In this document: positions 34,618 to 45,410 of the stretch, piece after piece | Position numbering within the stretch: position 1 is the stretch's first letter | Layout of the letters: the number at the start of each line of letters is the position of its first letter | From: Emergomyces orientalis | Lineage: Eukaryota > Ascomycota > Eurotiomycetes > Onygenales > Ajellomycetaceae | Assembly (NCBI GenBank): GCA_002110485.1 | Contig: MOWL01000024.1 | Coordinates: 558,001 to 622,000 of the forward strand | DNA: 64,000 nt | Reading direction: 5' to 3' | Made by a program: the position numbers and the translations under genes | The notes under the pieces: model-generated | What the model saw: the letters and a program-made list of their open reading frames with translations, nothing else | Database searches by the model: none | What the model was told of the DNA's origin: nothing

Positions 34618-35473
34618 TCATTCCGTCCTCCGCCGTGTACCAGGCCTAGATCTGGGACGCGAACCAGAATTAGAACTCCGTGAAACATTCCCCAACGACG
34701 CCTGAAATTTGATCCACGCAGGACCACTACTGCCGCTACCACTACGAGATAACCGCGTCCGGTTCTCGAGTGTCCTCCGCCTCCGCACCGACATCGATAT
34801 CGTCGACAGTGACTTTACTTTCCAGCTCCCCGTCTTAGTCTTAGACTTCGCCTTCGCTCGCTCGATACAATCAATAGCCCAAATCATAGTCAGTAACAAC
34901 TCGTAACCCCTGGAACCTGCTGAAATAAGACTACGAACAACGCCATCACTACTACTACTTCCTACAGCGCCTGACGAAGAGAACAGGCTACCAAAACCCA
35001 TCGCCTCACCACTAGCCACAAGCTGCAATGCCTTGCTCGTCGCATCGCGAAGTGGACGCGCCAAAGCTGGGCTGCACGCTAGAAGGCGGGTGAGGAGGTG
35101 GATCCGGAAGACTGGACGGTTCGTCGGGCCTGAAGGATGATGAGGTGGTGGGGTTGTCGTTGTTATTGAGGTCAACAGGTTCGGCGTCGAAATCAACCAG
35201 AGAATCAAAGGCAAGTGTTGCTGAATCTCCGCTGGGGAAAAGGTCAAAGGGGAGCCCTGTTTCAAGGAGCGGAAGATCAGTGTCAGAGGGGTTAGAAGGG
35301 TAGAATAGGCGGTGGAAGTCATCGTCTGAAAGAGGTGCTGGATGATTGAGAGGAGGGCGAGATTGAAGAGTAGTTGTTGTTGCTGTTCCTGTTGTTGAGG
35401 CGGATGGGGAGAGGAGGAGGAAGTCGTCAGAGTGGGAGTTGAAGAGGGATTGGGAGAGGCTTGGGGATGTCGC

Positions 35474-35504
<31 letters not shown>

Positions 35505-36302
35505 GACGTGGAGGAGCTGTTGATCGTTCCAGTGATGCCTCCGACTGACACGGCAGGTCGCACAACATCGCTGCAGGATGTTGTGTCAGGTCGGAGGGAT
35601 CGGTGAGATCGCAGCCCTTCACGCTCGGGGAGTAAGCGGAGATGGACGGGGTGGGGAATGGGATTTTGTCAAGGTTGGAGATCATTTCGTCACGTTCTTG
35701 TTTGAAGAGGACCGGGGCGAGGGTTGGAGAGGCGATTCCGGAGACGATTGATTGCGGGCTGGAGCCTCTGGAGGAGCGGATCTCGGCGGAGAGCTGGGCG
35801 ACTTGTTGGCTCAGACGGTTATTTTCAGCCTCCATCTGTGCCAGGCGGCGGAGGAGCAGCTCATTTTGGTGTTCCATCTCTAGCTTTTCGCCTTCGAGTT
35901 TCTCGACCTCGAGTCTTTTCCGCTCTCGGGAAGTCTGAGCCGCAGCACGATTCCGAAGAACACGTTCGATGCGGCGTTGTTCCTTTTCATCTTCTGTCTT
36001 TGCTCGTTTTCTATATATATATATATGATTAGAATGTGCAGCATATTTGGGAGAGGAAGTGATTATGGTGTAGTGTACCTTGGAGGCAGATTAGTCTTTG
36101 GGGTGGGCAGTTCCTGACCCCACGACTTTCTCTTCTTGACTGGTTTCTTCTCTTCCGGCTTTGGGGTTGTTTCTGTCTTGACCATCCCAACTGCTGGCTC
36201 CGCGAAGGAGAGGGTAGTCTCTGAGGGGGAGACAGTCAACTGGGCGGGGTCTGAACATGGTGGAGGAGACATGGAGCTCAGACACGAAAATGGAGTATCC
36301 AT
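34618..36302 (-). CDS. hacA: bZIP transcription factor HacA, unfolded-protein-response regulator
   Basis: Exons 36302-36079 and 36010-34618 around a conventional intron give an uninduced form of 538 residues ending at 34618. The bZIP lies just after the junction: basic region RVLRNRAAAQTSRERKR, then a Leu heptad run (LEVEKLEGEKLEMEH and on through LAQMEAENNRLSQQV). HacA activates chaperone and secretion genes during ER stress. At 35554-35573 lies the non-spliceosomal intron cut by Ire1. Removing these 20 bases changes frame and gives a 400-residue active form that ends at 35012 with the tail QPSFGASTSRCDEQGIAACG, which matches the known active HacA C-terminus. The overlap of the two frames downstream of the intron explains long open frames in both phases. 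A (TTG)n tract (35475-35514) codes Gln in one form and Thr in the other. An upstream Pro/Lys-rich segment precedes the bZIP. Confidence 0.95.
35475..35514. repeat. (TTG)n coding microsatellite inside hacA
   Basis: About a dozen trinucleotide units, read as Gln in the unspliced frame and Thr in the spliced frame. Length variation would change both isoforms. Confidence 0.85.
35547..35580 (-). promoter_or_regulatory. HacA 20-base Ire1 intron with flanking RNA hairpins
   Basis: In mRNA sense the 5' cut site sits in a 7-base loop CUG/CAGC closed by CAUC:GAUG (35580-35566). The 3' site sits in a 7-base loop CUG/CCGU closed by GAC:GUC (35559-35547). Cuts after the third loop base excise exactly 20 bases, 35573-35554. 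Both loops fit the CNG/CNGN rule of Ire1 substrates (established for fungal HAC1/hacA). Confidence 0.9.
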
Positions 36303-36340
36303 GTTTTTATTTTTGCTGTATTATACCAAAGCGTAGGACG

Positions 36341-36378
36341 GTATGTATGTATGTATGTGTGTGTGTGTGTGTGTGTGC
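36341..36378. repeat. (GTAT)n(GT)n microsatellite in the hacA upstream region
   Basis: Four GTAT units then about eleven GT units, starting 39 bases upstream of the hacA ATG, so probably inside its leader or core promoter. Confidence 0.9.
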
Positions 36379-37194
36379 GTATATATGTCCAGGAGGAGTA
36401 GAGAAAGAGTCAGATCAGACAGTGGAAGAGTCGAGAGAGAGATGTGGTGGGGGAGGAGAGATATTATTTTGTTAGGGCCACGGTGGCATTATCACAGCTT
36501 GGAGGGGATACCAAGCATGACAGGTGTTCTGTTACTCCTATGCTCTTCTCTCTACATATATATATATATACATATACAAGCAGTCGGAGTCAGAGTCGGA
36601 GTTGGAGATCAGAAGTTGCTCGAGGTTTGAATCTGGGAATCTGCGGCTCTTTTAAAGGCCACGTTGGCCAAAGGGGGAAGCCTGCTTATGTCAGCTGGGC
36701 CCCCCACTTTTCTCGTGACCCGGAGCGCAGCTCAGCCAATCAGATCCCAGTACAGCCACACTCCCTGGCAAATTCCAGGGGCTGAATCAGTCTCGGTGGT
36801 CTTGGCGTGTCCCAATGCGGTAAGGTGGCGCGGACTAGCGGCGACGTTTCCCCCTTCTCCATTTGTTTCCCCAAGGGTTCCCTGTCTTGGCGGTGGGTAC
36901 CTGTACTTGGCTGCTACCCCAGGCTGCTACTGAAACAAAGGTACCGGTACTACAGGCTAGCATCTCGCCTCGCCTCGCCTCCCCGTTCCTCCATGGCTGA
37001 GTTTTGCGACTTGCATCAAATACGCATCGAATTTGTATCAGAATGAATCCTATATATGTCAACATGGTTCCCGCATCCCAAGATATTCGATATTCCAGGC
37101 TATGTTTGGACAATCCTCGTGTTCCCAGTGTCCCAGTGTGTCCCAGTTCTTGCCCGTATTTTCCCCCTGGGTCGCTGATGGGGCTGGCAGATTC

Positions 37195-37227
<33 letters not shown>
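37195..37227. repeat. (TAA)n microsatellite
   Basis: About eleven TAA units in non-coding DNA. Confidence 0.9.
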
Positions 37228-37228
<1 letters not shown>

Positions 37229-38378
37229 CATCAGATATCATCAATCTCGCCCCGATGATCCACTGCTGATCCACTCGTCACTAATGCACAACATTTCCCT
37301 TGTAATTACCCCGTATTGTTGTTCAAAATGCTACAATTGAGATAAGATATGTGCACGTACAGTACAAAGAGAACCAGTTGAATTATTTCATTATTTTAAT
37401 CTATTCTTGATACTCCAAGACCTAGACTGGGGCTTTCAACGAACTAGCTCTGATATCCATTATTTCCTCACTCCTCCCATTCTACAAGGTATCCTTCCTC
37501 CCCCAGCCGCCTCCCCCCCCAAGATCCCCCAGATCCCCCGCACCCTGTACAGAGTGTACTCCGTAGTACGACCCCTGGGTTGATTCCCTGTCTGATAGAT
37601 ATGCTTGTAACCAGCTGAAAATAACCTCGTACTACAATTCCAGGCCCGTCTCACTTACATTGACAGCTCATTATTATTATTCTCATCTCATCTCCTGTAC
37701 GAAAGGGCGGAGGCTTATTATTATTTATCGAGCTACATGGTACAGTGCATGTGTCTTACTTCTTACTCTACACAATAATCCTTTCAAATTTCCCTTTCTT
37801 TTAATTCTTGTATTCCATTCACTCGCAACTTGCAGCAAATGTGACTTGTACATTTATGCGCACAGTACAGACGATGGAAATAACAATGAGTGGAAAATAT
37901 TTAAATTAATGTAACATAACAAAATTAATAAATTTTAAAACTGTGACAAGGGGAGCTGAATGGGGGGCAGGAGGGAATTTTGGGTTTGGCGATATGTTTT
38001 TATTTTTGCGGAGCATTGTGGTATTATAGGTGTGTGGTTTAACGAACTGCTGTGGAAAAGCGAGAAAGGGTCCTTTTATTCGTCTCTATGTTTCTGGCCA
38101 ATTTTCCTTCCCCACCGACCCCTTTTTTTGCTGATATTATACATACTAGTATATATTTTAATTCACGTTTTCTGTTCCATGACCGCTGTAAAAAAGAATT
38201 GATTTCATATTTTAAAATGACTTGAGTATTTCCATTCTTTTTTCTGGCTTTGCACTGATGTGTTGATTCAAAATCATCTTCAGACATTCAAGTATGGAAT
38301 TAGAGAGGAATGATAATGATATTTAAGATACAGAGAGGGTTTATCCAATCTATAAGAATATTTTCTTTTTTTTTTTCT

Positions 38379-38384
<6 letters not shown>

Positions 38385-38415
<31 letters not shown>
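38385..38415. repeat. Long T-homopolymer
   Basis: A run of about 31 T, flanked on the left by more T-rich sequence. Confidence 0.9.
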
Positions 38416-38416
<1 letters not shown>

Positions 38417-40566
38417 TTGAGAAGCAACCAATGAATAATCATTGACAGTAAATAACTTAGTTAAACTACTGATTTTTTGTTTACAAGTGATGACAAGCAG
38501 AATTTCTCTATGGGGTTGGTACTGCGAAGATGGCATTATTTTCATATATATACATATTTTATTATTATTATTCTCACTCGCTGATTGCCTTGGAAGCGAT
38601 GGAGATCTCTCTTCTAACTCGGCTCAGGAAAGGCGCCGAAGGTATCGACCATGAAACCACCTCTCTCATTGAAAGATAAACTCAATTCCAGTGATTATTG
38701 GCAAGCAGGTCATGAATCAGCAAGTAAGTATGCTGCAGAATGAGTAAGAATAGATTTGTCTTCGCCTTTGAAAAAAAAAAAAGAAAGAAAAAAAAAAAAG
38801 GCTTGCTTATGCAGCTATCTTTTGGCTGTCTACCAAGATTTTTCTTTCTTCTCGTTTCTTTGTTTTTATTTAAGAAAAGGATTCGGACAAAGGCAAAATC
38901 TTTTGCCTTTTTGCTCTAGTCTAGCCAACTTGATGATGAAACCCTCTCTTCGCTTTCCTCTTAAATTCCCAACCCCCCGTAATGAATGCCCTTGTGCGCC
39001 GGAGTGAACATTGCGGCGCAGGGAGTCGCGAACTTTTCCGTGATGCATTTTTAACCAGTATCGCCATTTTCGTTGGATATAGTTTAACCAAGGCAGAATT
39101 TAATTGATTTGATTAATGTGCTGTATATTCCCAGCTTTTCTCTCTTGCTGCGCCGGTTTGGCTTTTTCTCGTGCATATTTTTGATGATGAAAATCGGTCT
39201 TCTCTCGCGGGCGCAGGGATGTAATTAATATAATTGGGTGTGTGGGACAGGATTGAAGATGCTGTGCCGCGCTTGATTGAGAGGGTTTTGTTCTTGTTTT
39301 GTTGCACGAACACCTCGTATATCCCCCCGCGCCGCTGCAATATTCCTGGTCCACAGGAATTCCAACCGAGGATAGGAACTAGATCGGAGGAGATAAGGGT
39401 GAAGAGAAGGGACAACGAAAGGCGGAGAAGCCCGCTCAACTTTTGTTAGTTATCCGTAACTAGCTGATCAGCGTAATCCCGCAACTCACGAGTCACAGGC
39501 TATAGAGCGTCCTTCTTGGGGTCGGCCATCAAATTTCTCTACATATATAAATATATACATTTATCCAACAGGCGGCTCTAGCCTAGACCCCCGAGCGGCC
39601 CCTCTGAATTTACTTGCTGAGAATTATTATGAAGAATGAGGATGACAATAATCCCAGCCTTACGACCGGTCATATCGGCAGCTAACAGACGGAAACTCAT
39701 CCAGATTCTTCAGGTATTCTGATAGTTTGCTGCAGGACGTTGATTTCCCCCCATGCTGGGGCGGTGGCTATGGCGTTCTTTGCTGGGTATCGCTGCCGTG
39801 TTTCTATAATTGGAGACGGGACTTGGGACAGGAAGGTTAGGGCTGAGAGATATCACGTGCTACTAGCTCACCTCCAACCTCCCTTTGACCAAAAACACAA
39901 GAAAAAGTCTCCGTTGCTGCACATTTCTCTGCCTTAAATGTACCCTTCAACTCCCCTGTGCTTTTTCCCAACCCTCCCCCTTGTTTCAGTCGGGTTATCT
40001 TTGGTTATACTGCTGACTTATTATATACAAGGGCCACGGTGCGTGCCCTTCCTCTCCTGCCATGGCAACAAACAAACACCTGGGAGTAGATAGATAATTA
40101 TATTCTTAACACTGATCATGAGAGAAGGGGGTTGCATTTGTTTCATTGTCTTTGATATAGCTAACTATGTAGGAGATATATAAAATAGATGGCATCATCT
40201 CTATCTATCTCTTCGGCGCTTTTCTTTGTCAATTTTTTCTTTTCTTTTCTTTTTCAATATTCTTTTTTGTTAACCCCTCCCACTTTCATCCCATTTTTGT
40301 TTTGCAACCTGATGGTAGAAGGACACAAAGAAACTCGTGAACCAACAGTGAGATCATTGATTTGATATATCTGATGGTTCTTTTATATATACATGTATTT
40401 TTCATCGCGCAGCGGATAGTCCTTTTTAATGCGAATTATCTTCTACTTCTCACAACTGAACGTTTTCTGAAATTTGAGCCCCCTCCCTTTTTTCTGTGCA
40501 TTTCGTGAGTTCACGAGATTCAGCATTTCGCGCGATATAAAAAAGAAAATATCCGAATATAAAAAA

Positions 40567-41874
40567 ATGCATTCCCAACACGTCTCCCACCTACTTAACG
40601 ACGGCATGACGCTCTCCCAACGCCTGATGTTATCCTACCGCAACTGGAAAGTACATGATATCAATCTAGCAGCGACCTGTGACGATATCCAGCAGGTGTT
40701 GTTCTTCCTACGCTCTTTGGCCTGCGACTGTCGAGAGATCGGTGGCGTCGACTGCGAAACTATCAACGTTATAGAAGACAATGTATACCACTGTCGACGG
40801 GCCATTTATGATTTTGAGACGCAGGTGCTGTCGATGAGGCATAGGATGTTAAGGGTTGCAATTGGGGAGGAGGTGGAAGAAGAAGAAGAAGAAGAAGAAG
40901 GGGAAAAGAGTGGGAGGATGGAATTAGAATTCCCGGCGTTTATGCGATGGTGTCCCTTTGATCAGGCGGCGCATCTTGCGTTGAAATATGTTATTGACGA
41001 GTTGCAGCTTGTTATTTCTGTGGCTGTTGATGTGTTTTTACTTGCAGGTGACTACTATGATGATTGTTATGATGGGATTGGTTGCGAATTACCTTTGCGG
41101 ATGACGAATGGCCAACAACATTTTGATCAGTGGCCACTTGCGGAGCATTCATCACAGAGTAGAGACGGTGGTTCGCCGCCAGGAGACGATTTGGAAGTTA
41201 GTGGTCTAATGTTTACTTGTCCATACCATGAACGGAGTCATATCTACTCTGACGACCGAAGTTCAATGGAAGATATGTCAAGAAATCATAGGCCATCTCG
41301 CTCTCGCCGTCAACAACAACAACAACAACAACGGAAGAGAGGCAGAAATCAAGCCACAATTACCCCTTGCTTAACAAAAGCTGCACCCCCGTGCCACGTG
41401 GGTAACATATCACTCCTCCTTCAACTTAATTCCAAGCATGCGAGCGATCTCATATCCACCCAAATAATTGCCGATGGCTGCTGTGTCGATCAAAGGAGCC
41501 ACACTGATATCGAGGACTGGCTTGGCAATATCACGAATCAGGATACGGAAGATTACACTGCCATTAATGGCAATTACTATTATAACCACCCCCGAACAAA
41601 CATGTTCGGCGATATTCTCGACAGCGAGGAAGAAGATAGTGCCAGTGGTAGCGCTGGCTCTAACGATGATGACGACGACAGCGAATGTCCCAGTACATCA
41701 ATAATCATCAAATACTTAGATGGCCCGCCGCGAGGTTGTAGTGCTGGTGTCGTCTCCCCTGCTGCTGTTGATGCGTTTTATCAAAAGCAGCGCAACAGGG
41801 CGGATGAAAGGCCGGAAGATTGGTATTTTCGCCGATGTCGCAATCTTAGTGGGTGGGAGAGGAGGTATGGATGA
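40567..41874 (+). CDS. Orphan acidic protein with low-complexity tracts
   Basis: An uninterrupted frame of 435 codons from the ATG at 40567, which has A at -3. An in-frame ATG at 40474 would add 31 residues, but the second start is in a better context. I do not recognise the family. The N-terminal ~100 residues (HVSHLLNDGMTLSQRLMLS, then CDDIQQVLFFLRSLACDCREIG) look like a folded helical region with several Cys. An acidic Glu run (EEVEEEEEEEEGE) lies near residue 110, and a CPFDQAAHLALKYVIDELQL helix follows. The middle is disordered, with a (CAA)n-coded Gln run next to a basic RKRGR patch (~41308-41345). An Asp run sits near 41660. The end, VDAFYQKQRNRADERPEDWY to WERRYG, looks conserved in style. 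A nuclear or regulatory role is only a guess from composition. Confidence 0.6.
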   Translation: MHSQHVSHLLNDGMTLSQRLMLSYRNWKVHDINLAATCDDIQQVLFFLRSLACDCREIGGVDCETINVIEDNVYHCRRAIYDFETQVLSMRHRMLRVAIGEEVEEEEEEEEGEKSGRMELEFPAFMRWCPFDQAAHLALKYVIDELQLVISVAVDVFLLAGDYYDDCYDGIGCELPLRMTNGQQHFDQWPLAEHSSQSRDGGSPPGDDLEVSGLMFTCPYHERSHIYSDDRSSMEDMSRNHRPSRSRRQQQQQQQRKRGRNQATITPCLTKAAPPCHVGNISLLLQLNSKHASDLISTQIIADGCCVDQRSHTDIEDWLGNITNQDTEDYTAINGNYYYNHPRTNMFGDILDSEEEDSASGSAGSNDDDDDSECPSTSIIIKYLDGPPRGCSAGVVSPAAVDAFYQKQRNRADERPEDWYFRRCRNLSGWERRYG

Positions 41875-44800
41875 GCAGCGAGCGGAGTTTCAAGCCGGCT
41901 GTTTGCATCGGCTGCAGGAGGAGGTTCCATTAACGGCTGCATAGAAGATGGGGCCTTTATAGTATGCACACTGATATCCCCTCCCATCTACTCCGGGAAC
42001 AGGATCCTGTGGGAGAGGGTAGGCGTTCAATAATTGAGGTTTTTGTTTTTGAAAGAGTCGGGTTTTATTGGTCTTGTTTTTCTGGACGTTAACCGGTTGG
42101 TTATAGAGGGTTTCTTCTTTCAGGTTGCTATTTGTTGTGCGTCGTTTCTTATGCATGCATATCATGATGTTTATGAGAAGACAAATGATTTTACGATTTC
42201 AATGAATGTACGATATCAAACGTTCTTTCGGTTCCCTGTTTGGAGCATCATGCAGCCTTTTCAGCATAGAAATTATGGCATTCTAGCATTTTTGACTGAT
42301 TTCACATCCTTTGAATCACTTCGAATCGGTGTCAATGGGATTATGGTCAGGCTTGAACTCACAGAGTTGATTCGACCTGAGAGACACGTTGCTCCGTGAG
42401 AGGTGGTTATCATTTTCATTTGAGGCAGAATCCTTATATGACATCCGTTTCCGGATTTCTACTTTCTACTTTCTATTTTTTTTATTTTGTATTGAGTTTC
42501 ATCTAGACCCTGTTAACTCGAATAGGTGAAAAATATCATGAATGAACAGATAGCCGAGCTTACTCGCGTCGGGCAGCTTCGTGGAGCGTAAATATCTAGC
42601 TTCTGTAGATTCTCATGTGGCTTAATTGACGGGCACGTCTGCATTCATATACTCGAGGCAAAGATCGGCACGAATCTGACAGTCTGTTGATTCTACGGAG
42701 TATGGCTTTTTGAGTTGGCAAGCAGAAGTCGAAAGCCATATTGATTGAGCCAGCCAGTTATAACCCTTTGAGTTTCTTTGGATGGCGATGGCTTTGTCCG
42801 CCCTTTTTCCACGTTCAACGGACAAGGTCTTGTTAAGTCCAGTTAGTTACTTTTGTGGTAATCGTGGGTGGAGAAGTTATCATCGTTGAACAAGCCATAC
42901 TCCATGCCCTCCCTCTCCAGGATTGTCCGTGGGACGGGGGAGGGGGGGGGGATGACAAGAAAACACAGGGGAAAACTCCATAACCTCATGATAGTTTCTT
43001 CCAGGTTTTCAGAGTAAGTTGCTAGTTTTCTCCATTTTTATTATTGAACAACTGAGCTTGTCATCCACCTGTCACGCGGCGTTGAAACATTTCACACGGG
43101 TAATATTAGTATTGTCTGGGGTTGCTCGTATGTATGTAGAATGTATGGGGAGTCTTGCCACCAACTTCATGGACGAGCTCGGTGAATAATAAATTTAGGC
43201 TATATGTGCTTCTATTATCCGTATGCATCTTTGCCTTTTCACACACTATCGGATGGTGACTGTTTCGAACCACATTGGCTGGCCAGCTTTTGCAGACGAT
43301 CGACCTCCAGGGTTTCCCCACCACATCGCCTAGTCCCGACCCTAAGTCAAGGGGCATTTGATGGCTGGGAATCTATGCGGACAGTGGGGCAGATGGCGCG
43401 GAAGATCGGGAGGTTGATGTCGAAAGTAGTTGGGGCTTTACACGTTCCATGGAGTAGCGGAGGCCGATATTGAGTCTGCTACCGGGCAGGATCGTCATTA
43501 ATCCTCGAGGAAGCACACAAAGACGACGAGATGTTGCGGATGCTGATGTGAACAAGATTTAGTCTAGGAGTCCTCATCGCCGCTAAGGAGGGCATCCGCA
43601 CAGTTTGATCATAACCGGATTCTGCGGGGTATTGGGGAACGCGAGAGTTGGGGTAAACGATCTAGGACTCTGTTACTCAATTGTTCAACAATGGAGCCGG
43701 GTGTTAAATCACTCCAGCTGAAGCTTAGTTAAATGGGATCTGCGAAAAATCGGCGAAAAGTCGGATTGTTTTTCTATGTCTAGACAGTTAACTTGACAGC
43801 CTTTTGCTCAACGCCAGAAAATGTGAATTTTCCTTTCAGGCCCCTAAGTAGTAGTTACTCCCTACTATGTACTGCGCAGGTAATCATTGAAACCTGTCAA
43901 CTTTGCAATCCCCGGAACAGGGGGAGAAACGTCCTATTTTAGCGTGCTAGAAGCAGATTAGGTCTGCTCTGGATGCTGAAAGTCCCGGAAGGCTTGATTA
44001 AATAACCAATAGCGGGTGCCACACTTCGGCATTGGCGGTATCATTCAGGCTATGACGTGCCCCATTCCTGCGCATCACGTTAGCACGTTAAGCTTTGATA
44101 CTGACCTCCGCAGTCCAGACCCTCACAGCATGCTAATAGCAGTGGATTTCGACTTACCACAAAACGTGGGAGGAGGAAGAAACGAATACGGAATAGGGTA
44201 ATACTGTATCCTTGATGAAGAGTCGCTGAACCTGCCGCCCGCGATAATGTAATTCTCATTTCCAATTACATGCACGAGAGGATAAAGAAATCAAAGTTGG
44301 TACCTTTTTTGGCAAGGAAGTGAACCAAAGATGGGTACAATTAGATGTCCTGGAACCGCGCTACACCCGCCAGCATCGTATAGCGAGGGCGAGCAATGGG
44401 AACATCGCTTGGTTTAGCTTTGCCATACGCGTGAGACTTTAACCACTCCGCCAAAAAGGAGGCCCTTAGCGACTAAGGGTCTCTAAGTTAGCACAGCAGC
44501 TTTCATGGTCTAATAATATGCCAGACAGTGAACTTGTCCAGATCAGCCGAGCTTAGTTTAACTAACCATCTCATACGAGAAAGCCCTCGGGTGGCTAGAG
44601 CCAGTTCAAGAACAATCGTTAACTGGGGATTCGAGGGACCGAAGCAGCCAATGTCCTGTATGAAAAATCCAAACCTCTCAATCCACTCTCATGAAGGACT
44701 GAGAAAGCCAAAACTTGAATGCGCGACTGCTTTTGCTCTTTTAAAATTTCTTGATGCAAGTCGTGTGGGGCTTGTCGTTCTTCCCCACAAGCAGGGAGAG

Positions 44801-45410
44801 TGTTTTTGTCTTAGCCCAGTGTTTCAGACGAGGGAAGTCTGAGGCTGCCTAGGAGTGTGCGGCCATGGCGTTCTTTGGAACCCTGAGATAAGCCTTTAAG
44901 GAGTATGCATGATCTTAAAGGCCAATTTATCAGAGCATGGACGTGACAAGCTTCCCTTCGCTGTGGCTCTCAAAAAACCAGATATTCCGCATGTGTGGCG
45001 GATCGGTTCTAGGACTCCAAGTTGTCGTTATTGGCCATCATGAGTTTAGCCGCTTACAACCTCCTCAGCCTTGGGACTTTCAGGTACTAACGCCGGTAAA
45101 TATCATTCATGCTCATGATATTTGAGATGGGCTAAGACTCCAGCTTGGGGCTCGCCAGCAGCTTTTATCCTGCTCGTCGTCGCACCCCTCCAGAGTGCCC
45201 ATCTGTTTCGAATCTTTAGCGAAGGGGGGTGCGTCGAGTTAGTCCAATTGAGGACTTTTTTTTTCTCTATATGAATCAGAGCCTGTCCTGTTTTTTATAT
45301 CCCTGTTCCCCGCAGGACCGCATCTCGTCTCCTTCTCATCCAGATACGGAAGCAACTCCATTCTTGGCTATCCTCTATAGAGCAGCTTCTCCGAGCATCC
45401 ATCCAACACC
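41875..45410. other. Gene-poor 3.5 kb region
   Basis: No intact gene seen. There is a G-run near 42940-42951, several short open frames, and one copy of a dispersed repeat (44431-44525). Sequence next to that repeat (44528-44842, +) is open for 104 codons, without recognisable domain. Confidence 0.5.
44431..44525. repeat. Dispersed repeat, copy 1
   Basis: Matches 49415-49515 over ~95 bases with scattered substitutions (shared blocks include GACTTT, AACCACTC, AAAAAGGA, GACTAAGGG and CTAATA). Contains a perfect inverted repeat, CCCTTAG-CGA-CTAAGGG, at 44463-44479. On the minus strand a TGGCGGAGTGGTTAA block resembles a tRNA A-box/D-arm, but no B-box or acceptor stem follows. Confidence 0.7.

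Larger units (their letters stand above)
36303..40566. other. Long intergenic region upstream of hacA and of the orphan gene
   Basis: 4.3 kb with no supported gene. It includes (GTAT)n(GT)n at 36341-36378, (TAA)n at 37195-37227 and a ~31-base T-run at 38385-38415. The part next to hacA (36303-37100) is a likely long promoter and leader, as known for hacA genes. C/T-rich blocks near 40200-40300 are probably the promoter of the gene at 40567. Confidence 0.55.

Noticed and set aside
34618..35012. Treating the two C-terminal frames of hacA as separate genes
   Set aside because: The 20-base Ire1 intron explains both as isoforms of one gene.
43106..43555. Possible P450 heme-loop remnant on the minus strand (PGSRLNIGLRYSM)
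   Set aside because: The essential Cys is absent and no other P450 motif is nearby; similarity is too short.
44431..44525. tRNA gene on the minus strand
   Set aside because: Only a D-arm-like block is present; no matching acceptor stem, anticodon arm or B-box.
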